64,000 bases of DNA from Arthrobacter beigongshangensis. Lineage in GTDB: Bacteria > Bacillota > Bacilli > Bacillales_A > Planococcaceae. The stretch spans positions 104,493 through 168,492 of the forward strand of contig NZ_JADHDX010000005.1 of NCBI RefSeq assembly GCF_016820585.1, read 5' to 3'. Below the pieces are notes generated by a model, which saw only the letters and a program-made list of their open reading frames with translations, was not told where the DNA came from and did no database searches. Made by a program: the position numbers and the translations under genes. Every line of letters begins with the position of its first letter. Positions within the stretch are counted from its first letter, which is position 1. This document shows, one piece after another, positions 1 to 9,300 of the stretch.

Positions 1-696
1 ACACCAAATGAGATTTGGAAATGGGGAATTAGAAATAGGGCTGGAAAGTTAAGAAAAGCGGATACCGATACGGTTAGATTTTACCTGATGCCAAGGGATA
101 AGGCAACCGTCACCCCTAAAGGGATTAGATTTAAAGGAATGCTATATAGTTGCGAGACTGCCATAAAAGAATCATGGTTTATAGTTGCTAGAAATAAGAG
201 GAGTTGGAAAGTCGATATATCTTATGATCCGCGGAATGTGAATAATATCTATATTCATACCCAAAATGAGAATCTGTTTGAACTGTGTTCGCTTTTAGAA
301 CACCAAGATAGATATAAAGACAAGATAATCGAAGAAGTTGAACAACTAATAGATACTGAAGGAAATAATTTTAAAAACGAGGCACATAATCTGCTTCAAG
401 AGGAAATTAACTTATATAGCAGCATTGAATCAATAGTTGAGAATTCAATAAAAAGTGCGAATGAAACCCAAACTAGAATGTTAACTAAAGCGCAAAAAAC
501 CAAAAGTATTCGCGAGAATAGACAAATTGAAAAAACACTTCAACGGAGTAAAGAAGCCTTTCATCTGACAATGGCCAATGAAAATTACGAAGAAGAAACA
601 ATTGAATTTAATGATGTTAGTGAAAATAATAGTGAACTCAAAAATCAGTCGATTATGGATTTATTTAATAAAAAAAGAGGGGAAAAAAATGAATAA
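1..696 (+). CDS. tnsB: TnsB transposase, C-terminal part (5' truncated by window edge)
   Basis: The reading frame is open from base 1, so the gene starts upstream of the window; 231 residues are visible. They begin with the segment TPNEIWKWGIRNRAGKLR and continue with RDKATVTPKGIRFKGMLY, typical of the Mu/TnsB C-terminal beta-barrel domain that follows the DDE catalytic core. The tail is a charged, helical, probably coiled-coil segment rich in K/E/N, which in Tn7 TnsB is the part that contacts TnsC. TnsB binds the transposon ends and performs the 3' strand joining. The stop overlaps the start of tnsC by 8 bp, so the two are translationally coupled. The catalytic DDE residues are outside the window and cannot be checked. 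Confidence 0.9.
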   Translation, partial: TPNEIWKWGIRNRAGKLRKADTDTVRFYLMPRDKATVTPKGIRFKGMLYSCETAIKESWFIVARNKRSWKVDISYDPRNVNNIYIHTQNENLFELCSLLEHQDRYKDKIIEEVEQLIDTEGNNFKNEAHNLLQEEINLYSSIESIVENSIKSANETQTRMLTKAQKTKSIRENRQIEKTLQRSKEAFHLTMANENYEEETIEFNDVSENNSELKNQSIMDLFNKKRGEKNE

Positions 697-2326
697 ATCT
701 AAAACCGTGGTATTAGACAGTGGAATAGAAGTTCCAGTAGCTATGTATCAGGAACAAGGGTTAATTGACTATAAAGGAAATCCGCTTATAGAAGCATTAC
801 CATTCATTTTATCCAGGGAAGAGGCATTTGACCAACTAAGTTTTTTACCCCCGTATCATAAGAATGAAAGAAATTTATCTATACAACATCGTTATCACGC
901 TTTATTGCGTTTGACCCAATTTTTTCAGCCAATAGGGCAAACTTTGGAGTTAGAGCAGAGGTTTTCCCGACTTATTCGATATGGCTATGTGAATAGGAAT
1001 CCATTACAAAAGCAGCATATTCAAGTTCTGAATGAACTACACGATAAATTGATAAATAAGGATGAACTTGTATTATCTCCAGATATTCGTACATCGGCTT
1101 CAAGTTTTACACTAATAGGATTTCCAGGAATCGGTAAAACGTCTGCAATTGAAAGGATAGTCTCTCTGTATCCTCAAGTGATATTACATCAGCATCCAAT
1201 AAATATTATTCAAATTGTTTGGCTTAAGTTAAATTGTCCTCATGATGGTTCGTTGAAAACACTATGCATGAACTTCTTTCAAAAAATAGATATGTTGATT
1301 GGGACAAATTATTATGAGCGGTACGGTAGGAAAATTAACTCAATAAGTTCTATGGTAATAAGAATGGGGCAAATTGCACGTTTACATTCAATTGGAGTCT
1401 TAATTATCGATGAAATTCAGCATTTATTATCTGCAAAAGGGAGTGCATCTGAGCCGATGATGAACTTCTTTGTAACGTTGGTTAATGAAATTGGTATTCC
1501 AGTTATGTTTATAGGAACAATGAAGGCAAAGGCTTTATTGCAAAAGGATTTTAGGCAAGCCCGCAGAAGTAGTGGACAAGGTGATATGGTTTGGCAACAA
1601 ATGAATAAAGATGACAATTGGAATGTTCTTATCACTAGTATGTGGGACTATCTATGGACTAAGGAATCAGTGGAGCTTAACGAAGAAATGAACGAAATCA
1701 TATACAAAGAAAGTCAGGCAATTATAGATGTCGCAATTAAACTATTTATACTGGCACAATCAAGGGCTATTGAAAGTGGTATGGAAAAAGTAACACCTCA
1801 ATTAATTAGAAAGGTTGCAAAAGAGGATTTAATGATTATGCGACCCTTGTTGGATGCCCTTGAATCGGGGAATGTAAGTGAAATCGCTAAATATGAAGAT
1901 ATTATTCCCATGGATATCGAAGAATATATAGAAAATCGAATTCCGATTATAGATATTAAACAACAAGCACAAATCAAGAAAGAAAAAATTAAACAAACTG
2001 GGTTAATGAAAGAAGTTACAAATCAAGAAAAACTAATTATATCTTTAGTTAGTATGGGGATAGATGCGGAAATTGCGGAAAATGCAACTAAGTATGTAAT
2101 GAAAAAATCTCCCGATTTAACAATCAAGGAATTAATGATAGAAGTAATTCAGTATATAGATAGGATGGACGAAAAAAAACAAAGTAAAAGAAATATCAAA
2201 AACAAACCAGCAAATAATAAATTACAAATAATAATTGAAAATGGGAAAAAGAATAAAAAGTCCGCTTATGAGGCATTAATGGATAAGGGGTATATAAAGA
2301 ATCCTTTCAATGACTTTATAAGTTAG
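689..2326 (+). CDS. tnsC: TnsC, AAA+ ATPase regulator of transposition
   Basis: The 545-residue protein has a Walker A motif GFPGIGKT near residues 144-151 and a Walker B motif GVLIIDEIQHLL with the DE pair near 241-242, as in AAA+ TnsC/TniB proteins. Its length is close to Tn7 TnsC. TnsC links the target selector (TnsD) to the TnsA/TnsB transposase. The start at 689 is chosen because an AGAGGGGAA site lies just upstream; the frame stays open further upstream without a better site. The C-terminal third is Lys/Glu rich and less conserved. It lies between tnsB (8-bp overlap) and tnsD (14-bp gap), clearly one operon. Confidence 0.92.
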   Translation: MNKSKTVVLDSGIEVPVAMYQEQGLIDYKGNPLIEALPFILSREEAFDQLSFLPPYHKNERNLSIQHRYHALLRLTQFFQPIGQTLELEQRFSRLIRYGYVNRNPLQKQHIQVLNELHDKLINKDELVLSPDIRTSASSFTLIGFPGIGKTSAIERIVSLYPQVILHQHPINIIQIVWLKLNCPHDGSLKTLCMNFFQKIDMLIGTNYYERYGRKINSISSMVIRMGQIARLHSIGVLIIDEIQHLLSAKGSASEPMMNFFVTLVNEIGIPVMFIGTMKAKALLQKDFRQARRSSGQGDMVWQQMNKDDNWNVLITSMWDYLWTKESVELNEEMNEIIYKESQAIIDVAIKLFILAQSRAIESGMEKVTPQLIRKVAKEDLMIMRPLLDALESGNVSEIAKYEDIIPMDIEEYIENRIPIIDIKQQAQIKKEKIKQTGLMKEVTNQEKLIISLVSMGIDAEIAENATKYVMKKSPDLTIKELMIEVIQYIDRMDEKKQSKRNIKNKPANNKLQIIIENGKKNKKSAYEALMDKGYIKNPFNDFIS

Positions 2327-2340
2327 GAGCGATTTAAAAT

Positions 2341-4161
2341 ATGTTAGCTTATTTTCCAACTATATATAAAGATGAACTCATATATAGCATGCTGAGTAGA
2401 TATCACCATCGTTCGGGGAACGGAACCCTTAAGGAATCTACAATGGATTTATTTGGAGAAAGTAATGCGTATATTATTCCCGACTTAACAACTAAGTTAA
2501 GGGCGTTAGTATGCAGGGTTGGTCAATTTCATAAAGTAAACATCGACGATTGGATTAATAATCACACTTTATATAATTATTATACAAATTTTAACACTAA
2601 AAATATTAAACAGGCTGTTAGGTTTTATATGGTAAATGGTGATGGAGAAAATAAATTACATTATTTAACTGGTCAAATGGCGACTACTATAAAAGAACCC
2701 CTATTTTTTCGATATTGTCCTGAATGTCTAAAAATAGATATACAAAAAAATGGGGAAACTTATTGGCGAACATATCATCAATTACCCAGTGTATTTGTTT
2801 GTCTTGAACATGAAGTTCCATTAGCGGATAGTAAAGTAAAGATTAGACCAGATAATTCAATACTTTCCCATCCTAGTATTGAAAATTGCCAAACTAAGTA
2901 TGAACATGATTTCATAAAGCTCAAAAGTTTATGGTTTTACATAATTGGTGAGGAAAGTTATAAAGTAACAATCAAAAATTATGACTTCGACCAGATAAAA
3001 TTATTTGGAATTTACCATTATCTTTTGCGGAAAAAGGGATATATGAAATCTAAAGGAACAACTAATCAAATTAAATTAAGAGAAGATTTTATTAACTTTT
3101 TTGGAATAGAATTTTTAGAAATGATGCAATCATTACCATGCGGTGTTGATGGAAAGTGTTGGTTGAAAGCTATAACCAGAAAACACAGAAAATCATTTCA
3201 TCCAGTAAGGCACTTATTATTAATCCACTTTTTAGGTGAATCAGTAGATACAATTTATCAAAATGCAAATAAGTTATATCATCCATTTGGTGAAGGTCCA
3301 TATTTATGTTTAAATCCCGCGGCAAATCACTATCTTATGCCTGTTCTATTAAATTTAAAGGTGACATGGTGCAAAGATACTAAAAGACCAGTTGGCACCT
3401 TTTCCTGTACATGTGGCTTTGTTTATTCCCGTAGAGGACCTGATGAAATGCCAGGTGACAAAACAAAAATAGGACGTATTAAAGAATTCGGCGAAATATG
3501 GTTGGAAGAACTACAACAATTAGTTGAAAAAGAAAAGTTGAGTTATCGTGCATGTTCAAAAATACTAAAGGTTGATATCAACACAATCATTAAGTATTCT
3601 AAGCCTCGAAAAAATAAACCTATTGGTGTGAAAATTATCACGACATGTAATTCAAAGCAACAATGGCTAGACTTAATAAAACATTATCCATCATTATCAA
3701 AAACTGAACTCAGAAAAAAGAATCCAGCAATTTACATGCGGATTTATAGGAATGATAAGGAATGGTTGAAAAATAATTCGCCAGTTACTAATGTAAATGT
3801 TATTACTACCAACAGAGGAGATTGGATAAATAGGGATCTCCAAGTACTGGATGAAGTAAAAAAAGCATTAAAAGATTTATACTCTAAAGAAAAGCCTGTT
3901 AGAATAACTGTAAGTAGTATTGGAAAAGCGATTAATCAGAAATCCCTTTTGGAGAAAAAAGCAGATAGGCTGCCATTGACAATGGAATTCATTGATACCG
4001 TCAAAGAAACCGTAGAGGATTTTCAAAAAAGACGAATTAAATGGGCGGTGAACCAGTTAGCGGATGAGAAACTTGAAGTATGGAAAATAATGCGTAGAGC
4101 CGGTCTGAAGAGTGAATTTTATCCCAGTTTGGCAGATGAAATATTACATTACTTAAAATAA
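2341..4161 (+). CDS. tnsD: TnsD/TniQ target-site selector 1
   Basis: The 606-residue protein starts MLAYFPTIYKDELIYSMLSR, the TniQ N-terminal signature, and carries a zinc-binding set C126-x2-C129 ... C154-x2-H157. A second cysteine cluster (FSCTCGF) occurs in the middle region after a PFGEGPYLCLNPAANHY segment. The C-terminal third (basic, with helix-turn-helix-like segments) should bind the target DNA. TnsD proteins recruit TnsC to a fixed chromosomal site. A TAGGAGCG site precedes the ATG. It is the third gene of the tns operon. A homologue with the same architecture is at 38686, near the opposite end of the element. Confidence 0.92.
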   Translation: MLAYFPTIYKDELIYSMLSRYHHRSGNGTLKESTMDLFGESNAYIIPDLTTKLRALVCRVGQFHKVNIDDWINNHTLYNYYTNFNTKNIKQAVRFYMVNGDGENKLHYLTGQMATTIKEPLFFRYCPECLKIDIQKNGETYWRTYHQLPSVFVCLEHEVPLADSKVKIRPDNSILSHPSIENCQTKYEHDFIKLKSLWFYIIGEESYKVTIKNYDFDQIKLFGIYHYLLRKKGYMKSKGTTNQIKLREDFINFFGIEFLEMMQSLPCGVDGKCWLKAITRKHRKSFHPVRHLLLIHFLGESVDTIYQNANKLYHPFGEGPYLCLNPAANHYLMPVLLNLKVTWCKDTKRPVGTFSCTCGFVYSRRGPDEMPGDKTKIGRIKEFGEIWLEELQQLVEKEKLSYRACSKILKVDINTIIKYSKPRKNKPIGVKIITTCNSKQQWLDLIKHYPSLSKTELRKKNPAIYMRIYRNDKEWLKNNSPVTNVNVITTNRGDWINRDLQVLDEVKKALKDLYSKEKPVRITVSSIGKAINQKSLLEKKADRLPLTMEFIDTVKETVEDFQKRRIKWAVNQLADEKLEVWKIMRRAGLKSEFYPSLADEILHYLK

Positions 4162-4570
4162 TGCAATGTCTAATCCGTAAAGTTGCATACACTGTAGATT
4201 CAATTAAGGACAGTACTGTTGTAATCATATTTACTTTAACCCAAAAGGGAATTTTTCAGTGTTGGGCTCCCTATTCAGTATCGTAGATTTGCACTGTACA
4301 AGGCAAGGAAGGAGCGCGAAAATCATATTTGCTGTATTCAATAAGTTCCAGTTCTAAATTTGGGTAACAGCGTTTAGATCTTTAACTGCTGTCTAGTTAC
4401 ATTATAATTGGTAATTTGACATTATAGTTGGTCCCAATTGCACCTTCAAAAGGAGTAAAAAAATTTTAAAAGCCTAACAAAATCAGTTAGATGGTTAGTA
4501 AATCACAAATTTAAGCTAGAAACTGACTACCGATATTATTGTCGGTTATTTTACTATAAAGCTGCGTATA

Positions 4571-4616
4571 AAAAAATCGTTTTCAAGGGGTTCATTTCTC
4601 CTGAAAACGATTTTTT
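4571..4616. terminator. Bidirectional terminator after tnsD
   Basis: A 15-bp perfect stem (left arm 4571-4585, right arm 4602-4616) is bounded by an A run on one side and a T run on the other, so it can end both the tnsBCD transcript and the opposing ResA-like gene. The rest of the 4162-4713 gap holds no gene that I can recognise. Confidence 0.75.
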
Positions 4617-4713
4617 TATTTCTAACTGTTTTGAAAATCGAGAAATAAAGAAAATAAATCCCCTTTTGTTATTATTTACTAGTCTTTAACTGACAATACC
4701 GAAATAAAGGTAG

Positions 4714-5250
4714 TTAACCGGGTTTAATCTGCTCCATATAACCTTTAATATCGTTTTCCGACATTTCCCCTGTTATTATTTTTTCAATCTTACCTTCCGG
4801 GTTGATAAGTAAGGTGGTAGGCAAAGGTTTGACATTATACGCCTGCATTACACTTTTTGTTGTATCAATTAAGGTCGGAAACGTCATGCCATATTGTTCG
4901 ACGAATGCCTGGACTTTCAAATCAGATTCAGCAATATTTACAGCTAATATTTGAACTCCTTGATCTTTATATACCTCATACTGACGCCCCATGGCAGGCA
5001 TTTCCTTTTTACAAGGAGCACACCAAGTACCCCAAAAGTTTAAAAAGACCCCTTGTCCCTTATACTCTGATAACTGATGTTCTATCCCATCCAAATCAAC
5101 AAGCGCAAAGTCTGGAGCATAATCACCGACCTCTAAAACATCATATTTCTCTTTTGTCACACTTGTGTATATTGTAAAGACAATGGCTGCCGCCAGAACG
5201 GACAATATTATGATACGGGTAATAAAACGGTTCCTTTTTTTGTCATTCAT
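4714..5250 (-). CDS. Membrane-anchored thiol-disulfide oxidoreductase (ResA/TlpA-like)
   Basis: The 178-residue protein has an N-terminal membrane anchor (about residues 11-30) and an extracytoplasmic thioredoxin fold with the active site WCAPC in FWGTWCAPCKKEMP and a cis-proline motif PLPTTLLI. ResA/TlpA proteins reduce disulfides outside the membrane using electrons from CcdA; two CcdA-type proteins are encoded nearby (8487, 9301). The start is placed at 5250, where an AAAGGGG site precedes the ATG; a longer frame exists but begins without a clear site. It is transcribed away from the sensor kinase gene at 5471. A role in keeping copper-binding cysteines reduced is inference from the neighbours. 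Confidence 0.85.
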   Translation of the reverse strand: MNDKKRNRFITRIIILSVLAAAIVFTIYTSVTKEKYDVLEVGDYAPDFALVDLDGIEHQLSEYKGQGVFLNFWGTWCAPCKKEMPAMGRQYEVYKDQGVQILAVNIAESDLKVQAFVEQYGMTFPTLIDTTKSVMQAYNVKPLPTTLLINPEGKIEKIITGEMSENDIKGYMEQIKPG

Positions 5251-5351
5251 TATTATATGCCCCTTTCGAGACCCTTCAGGACACCAATCGCACGCCTGGG
5301 ATGTCTTCGTTATGATTATAACCACTACTATACCGAAGATTTATGAAAAAA

Positions 5352-5415
5352 GTATGCAGACACAAAGAAGTCATGAATTCAAGTGAACTCCTTGATTTGA
5401 CTTACGTCTGCATAC
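5352..5415. promoter_or_regulatory. Inverted repeat in the divergent resA-like/kinase promoter region
   Basis: A perfect 10-bp inverted repeat GTATGCAGAC (5352-5361) and GTCTGCATAC (5406-5415), 44 bp apart, sits between the two divergent genes. The right arm lies just before a TATACT at about 5435. This is a good candidate operator for the adjacent response regulator or another metal regulator, but no family can be assigned. Confidence 0.5.
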
Positions 5416-5470
5416 ATTTTCCACAATTTTTTTCTATACTAATTGCATGAGGAGAGGAGTACGAACTGGT

Positions 5471-6832
5471 ATGAATAAGATTTCGAAAAAACTGGCTGCT
5501 TACTTTATCGTTTCTTTCCTCGTACTGGAAACAGTGCTGATGATGTATTTACACCAAAATATCATTCATACAAGAGTGGATGAAGAATATGCCCGCTTAT
5601 TAGCGAGTGGTTCGAACCACCGAAATGTTCTAATAGACCATTATTCAGCTGAAACAATCACGCACATTGTTTTAATGGAAGCTGAAGGGGACAGAGGCGT
5701 TATCATTACTGGAAAGAACGGTGAGGTTATCCAGAGTTCGGATAAAAAATTAGAAAATCTAATGCCTTCCTTGTCTTTCCTACAAAACTCCACTATTCAA
5801 AATGATCGAGTTGTCATGACGGATTGGGAAGATTCGCCATATATCGTAAGCGCCCATCCATATGAGATAGATGAGGATAGAACAGGATTTGTTTTGATGT
5901 TCCAAAGCAGCGCCCCAATTGAACGGTTGGTTGGGAAACTGAACTTTCACTTCAGTTTGGCGGGGGGAGCAATTATCATCATCCTTTTTGTCATCTATTC
6001 GATTCTATCCAAATTTCTTACACGACCATTGATACGCATGAAAGAAGCGACGGAGAAATTAAGTGAAGGGAAATTCAATGTAAGCCTTCCGGCAGGGGGG
6101 AATGACGAGCTTGGCGAATTATCAGTCGCAATTCGGAAGTTGGCAACCGATTTGGAAAGGATGAAAAAGGAGCGTAATGAGTTTCTTGCATCCATCTCCC
6201 ATGAATTAAGTACTCCGATCACTTATTTAATAGGGTATTTAAAAGTCGCGATGAGACCTGAGCTGACTGAAAAGGAAAGAAATAGTTATCTAACGATTAT
6301 TGAAGAAGAATCAAATCGGATGAAAGATCTCGTGAAAAACTTAATGGACTTGGCGAAAATGGATGAAATGACGTTCACTGTATCTAAGATGCATTTCTCA
6401 GCCCAACAATTTATTGAAGATATTTATCGTCTTGTCGTTCCTTCTTTTGATTTGAAAAATGTAAAGTTGAATGTGATATGTACAGAGAATTTTCAAATCG
6501 ATGCAGATCCACTACGACTGGAACAGATTGTACTGAATCTATTGGATAATGCTTTAAAGTATTCAGAGCAAAATACAACGGTAAAGGTGGAAATTTCCAT
6601 GGAAAACCAACGAACTCTCATTTCTGTCAAAGATGAAGGGATTGGAATTCCAGCAGAACAAATCGATCTGATTTTTGAAAAGCTTTTTAGAGTTGAAAAA
6701 TCCCGTTCCAGAACCTATGGCGGATCTGGTCTTGGTCTAGCGATTGTAAAAGAATTGGTGGAAGCACATGGAGGAACGATAAAAGTAAAAAGTGAGTCGG
6801 GAAAAGGGAGCCTATTCACGATAAAGATATAA
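5471..6832 (+). CDS. Sensor histidine kinase with HAMP domain
   Basis: About 453 residues. A first membrane helix at 10-30, an extracytoplasmic sensor region of about 130 residues, and a second helix near 155-180 are followed by HAMP, a HisKA box (ASISHELSTPITYLIGYL, phospho-acceptor His) and a HATPase domain (N box NLLDNALKYS, then GIGIP and GGSGLGLAI). It pairs with the response regulator 20 bp downstream. The start at 5471 uses GGAGAGGAG about 11 bp upstream; the ATG at 5447 has no site. The sensor domain shows no obvious His/Met metal cluster, so the signal is unknown; metal or envelope redox stress is inferred from the neighbours. Confidence 0.9.
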   Translation: MNKISKKLAAYFIVSFLVLETVLMMYLHQNIIHTRVDEEYARLLASGSNHRNVLIDHYSAETITHIVLMEAEGDRGVIITGKNGEVIQSSDKKLENLMPSLSFLQNSTIQNDRVVMTDWEDSPYIVSAHPYEIDEDRTGFVLMFQSSAPIERLVGKLNFHFSLAGGAIIIILFVIYSILSKFLTRPLIRMKEATEKLSEGKFNVSLPAGGNDELGELSVAIRKLATDLERMKKERNEFLASISHELSTPITYLIGYLKVAMRPELTEKERNSYLTIIEEESNRMKDLVKNLMDLAKMDEMTFTVSKMHFSAQQFIEDIYRLVVPSFDLKNVKLNVICTENFQIDADPLRLEQIVLNLLDNALKYSEQNTTVKVEISMENQRTLISVKDEGIGIPAEQIDLIFEKLFRVEKSRSRTYGGSGLGLAIVKELVEAHGGTIKVKSESGKGSLFTIKI

Positions 6833-6852
6833 ATCGGTAAGGAGTTGAGAAA

Positions 6853-7530
6853 ATGCGAACGATTTTGCTTGTAGATGACGAACACAGGATGCTCGATTTG
6901 CTGGAGCTGTTTTTGGAGCCTCATGGATTCAATTGTACAAAAGCGGATAACGGAAAAAAAGGACTAGAAATAGTAGAACAAGAAAAGGTCAATCTCGTTT
7001 TATTAGATGTGATGATGCCGGATATGGATGGTTGGGAAGTGTGTAAGAAAATACGTGAAATTTCGACTATCCCGGTGATTATGCTAACTGCGAGGTCGGA
7101 CAAGGCAGACCTAGTAAAAGGGCTTGAATTTGGGGCGGATGATTATATCACGAAACCGTTTGATGAGAGGGAACTTGTGGCGCGGGTAAACGCATTGCTA
7201 CGCCGCACTACAAGTAATAAAGAAGATACTAGCAACCCAGTGTATGGCGACTTCTTATTGAATCGGGATTCTTATTCGTTGCATTACAAAACCCTAGATG
7301 TGCAACTTACTTTGAAAGAATTTTATATTATAGAGGCGTTAATTACCAGTCCGAAAAGGACATTTACACGGGAACAGCTATTACGCACAGCATGGGATTT
7401 TAACACATTCACAGATATTCGAACAGTGGACTCACATATACGAAATTTAAGGGAGAAGTTGAAAAATGCGGGATTCCCGATGGATGACTTTTTAAAGACA
7501 GTGTGGGGAATCGGCTATAAATGGAGCTAA
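6853..7530 (+). CDS. OmpR/PhoB-type response regulator
   Basis: 225 residues: a receiver domain with the acidic pair in LLVDDEH, the phospho-acceptor Asp in VLLDVMMPDMDGW and the Lys in YITKPFDERELVARV, then a C-terminal winged helix (LTLKEFYIIEALI ... RTVDSHIRNLREKLK ... VWGIGYKW). It follows the kinase after 20 bp with an AAGGAGTTGAG site. Likely targets are its own operon and the divergent ResA-like gene, given the inverted repeat at 5352-5415, but this is inference. Confidence 0.93.
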   Translation: MRTILLVDDEHRMLDLLELFLEPHGFNCTKADNGKKGLEIVEQEKVNLVLLDVMMPDMDGWEVCKKIREISTIPVIMLTARSDKADLVKGLEFGADDYITKPFDERELVARVNALLRRTTSNKEDTSNPVYGDFLLNRDSYSLHYKTLDVQLTLKEFYIIEALITSPKRTFTREQLLRTAWDFNTFTDIRTVDSHIRNLREKLKNAGFPMDDFLKTVWGIGYKWS

Positions 7531-7546
7531 AGGAGATATGAATAGG

Positions 7547-8464
7547 ATGAAGAAGTTCAAAGTTATTGTGGGATTGCTATCACTGGTCGCCATCATGTCG
7601 GCCTGTAATAAAGAAAGTGAACCGTATGCGTTTGACAAAGTGAAGAATGGTACTTTTGAGCACTTACATGGTTTGGGATATATCAATGGAGGCCCAGAAA
7701 TTGTGATTTCAACGCATGATGGGCTTTATGAATATGGCAAAGACGGTTGGAAAGAAGCAAACAGTGAAAAGCATGATTATATGGGTTTTCAAGCCATACG
7801 TGACGGTTTTTTCTCAAGTGGTCACCCAGAACCGGGATCCGACTATAAAAATCCACTCGGTTTAGTTAAAAGTACGAATCGGGGAGCTAGTTTGAATAAA
7901 TTGGCGTTCTATGGAGAAATTGATTTTCATTACCTAGCCGCAGGATATGATTCAAACGCGATTTATGTACTCAATGAAATGCCGACCAAAGAGATGTCAG
8001 ATGGTTTCCATTATACGCTAGATGAAGGGACGACTTGGGAAAAGGCTTCGATGTCTGGATTCAAATCTGATTTTATTTCGAACTTGGCTGCACATCCTTC
8101 CGCTAAGGAGCTGATTGCCATCGGGAGTAAAGATGGGATATTCCTTTCGAAAGATTACGGTGAAAGTTTCAATTTGTTTAGTAATGCAAAAATGGTCATT
8201 TATGTGACGTTGACTGAAATCGGAGGATACTATTCGAGTTATGAAAATGAAATAGCTCAGCTCAAGTCATTTACATTTAGTGACGATGAAGAAACGACTA
8301 TTCAACTACCTAATGAAAATATAAGTCCTATCGTTTTTATCGCGGTTAATCCGGATGATGAGAAAGAAATTGTTATCGGAACCTATACGAACGATATTTA
8401 TGTGACGAAAGATGAAGGAGTCAATTGGGATATGCTCGCGGTAAATGGTGAATTAGCGAAATAA
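7547..8464 (+). CDS. F510_1955-type beta-propeller lipoprotein
   Basis: About 305 residues. A short signal peptide ends in the lipobox IMSAC, so the mature protein should be lipidated on the outer face of the membrane. The body contains repeated propeller-like blocks (HLHGLGY, THDGLYEYG, GSKDGIFLSKDYGESF, YVTKDEGVNWDML) resembling BNR/sialidase-type repeats and the F510_1955 'glycosylhydrolase' family. An enzymatic activity is not shown by the sequence; a sensory or protein-binding role is equally possible. The ATG at 7547 is preferred because AGGAG at 7531-7535 is too close to the ATG at 7538. It lies between the two-component system and CcdA-like genes, 17 bp after the regulator. Confidence 0.78.
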   Translation: MKKFKVIVGLLSLVAIMSACNKESEPYAFDKVKNGTFEHLHGLGYINGGPEIVISTHDGLYEYGKDGWKEANSEKHDYMGFQAIRDGFFSSGHPEPGSDYKNPLGLVKSTNRGASLNKLAFYGEIDFHYLAAGYDSNAIYVLNEMPTKEMSDGFHYTLDEGTTWEKASMSGFKSDFISNLAAHPSAKELIAIGSKDGIFLSKDYGESFNLFSNAKMVIYVTLTEIGGYYSSYENEIAQLKSFTFSDDEETTIQLPNENISPIVFIAVNPDDEKEIVIGTYTNDIYVTKDEGVNWDMLAVNGELAK

Positions 8465-8486
8465 GATAATGGATGGTGCTTCATAG

Positions 8487-9221
8487 ATGTATGGATTGAT
8501 GTCGAAAATCAGTCAAACGATAAGTGAACCGCTTACGATACTTGTACATTCTTTTGCAGATGTTCCACTAATTTATGCACTTCTATTGGGATTAATAGGT
8601 GCAGTTGCGCCTTGTCAGTTGACTGGAAATATGAGTGCGATCACTTTTTATGGGAATCGTACGGTTCAAATAAAGGCAGATTGGGTAGAAATTCTTTTCT
8701 TTATTGCCGGGAAAGTTGCAGTCTTTAGCTCTCTTGGACTTCTGGCATGGCTATTTGGCCAATCGTTTGAAACAAAAATGACAGAGTACTTTCCAATGTT
8801 CCGAAAAGCGATTGGTCCACTTATTATTATGACAGGACTTGTTTTGATAGGGGTTCTAAAACTAGGATTTCTTCAACGCATAACAATGCGGATCCCGATG
8901 AAGTTGCGTGAGGGAAAGTTTGGTTCCTTTTTGTTGGGAGCTAGTTTTTCGCTTGCCTTCTGTCCGACTATGTTTGTCATATTTTTTCTTTGGCTTATGC
9001 CCGTCGTTGTAACGACATCGTATGGTTTAGTTCTGCCAGCCGTTTTTGGTATTGCAACTTCACTCCCTCTCCTATTACTGTTCTTTTTAATATGGTTTTT
9101 TGATGCGAAGCGCTTAATTATGAAGCGAAGCATGAAAATAGGAAGAGTTATACAACGTTCTGCTGGCTTTGTATTAATCGTAATTGGAGTTTTGGATACA
9201 ATTACTTATTGGGCGATTTGA
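8487..9221 (+). CDS. CcdA/TauE-SafE-like six-helix membrane protein
   Basis: 244 residues with about six hydrophobic helices and two conserved Cys-Pro sites in the first halves of the two repeats: GAVAPCQLTGN near residue 40 and LAFCPTMF near 155. These are the positions of the transmembrane thiol pair of CcdA/DsbD, which moves electrons from cytoplasmic thioredoxin to outside partners. It resembles the family often labelled sulfite exporter/cytochrome c biogenesis. It sits directly before a clearer CcdA (9301), so the island encodes two such proteins. The start could also be the ATG at 8499; no strong ribosome site separates them. Confidence 0.75.
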   Translation: MYGLMSKISQTISEPLTILVHSFADVPLIYALLLGLIGAVAPCQLTGNMSAITFYGNRTVQIKADWVEILFFIAGKVAVFSSLGLLAWLFGQSFETKMTEYFPMFRKAIGPLIIMTGLVLIGVLKLGFLQRITMRIPMKLREGKFGSFLLGASFSLAFCPTMFVIFFLWLMPVVVTTSYGLVLPAVFGIATSLPLLLLFFLIWFFDAKRLIMKRSMKIGRVIQRSAGFVLIVIGVLDTITYWAI

Positions 9222-9300
9222 TTCGCCAGATTAGTGCACCAATCGTGCGTAAAATAGTCTACGCTGTTCTTTGGTATTTTGAAAAAAGGAGCCTAAATAG

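Noticed and set aside
4162..4713. A second transposon end after tnsD1
   Set aside because: No copy of GTATACATCTTTTTTG or of its complement was found in this gap.
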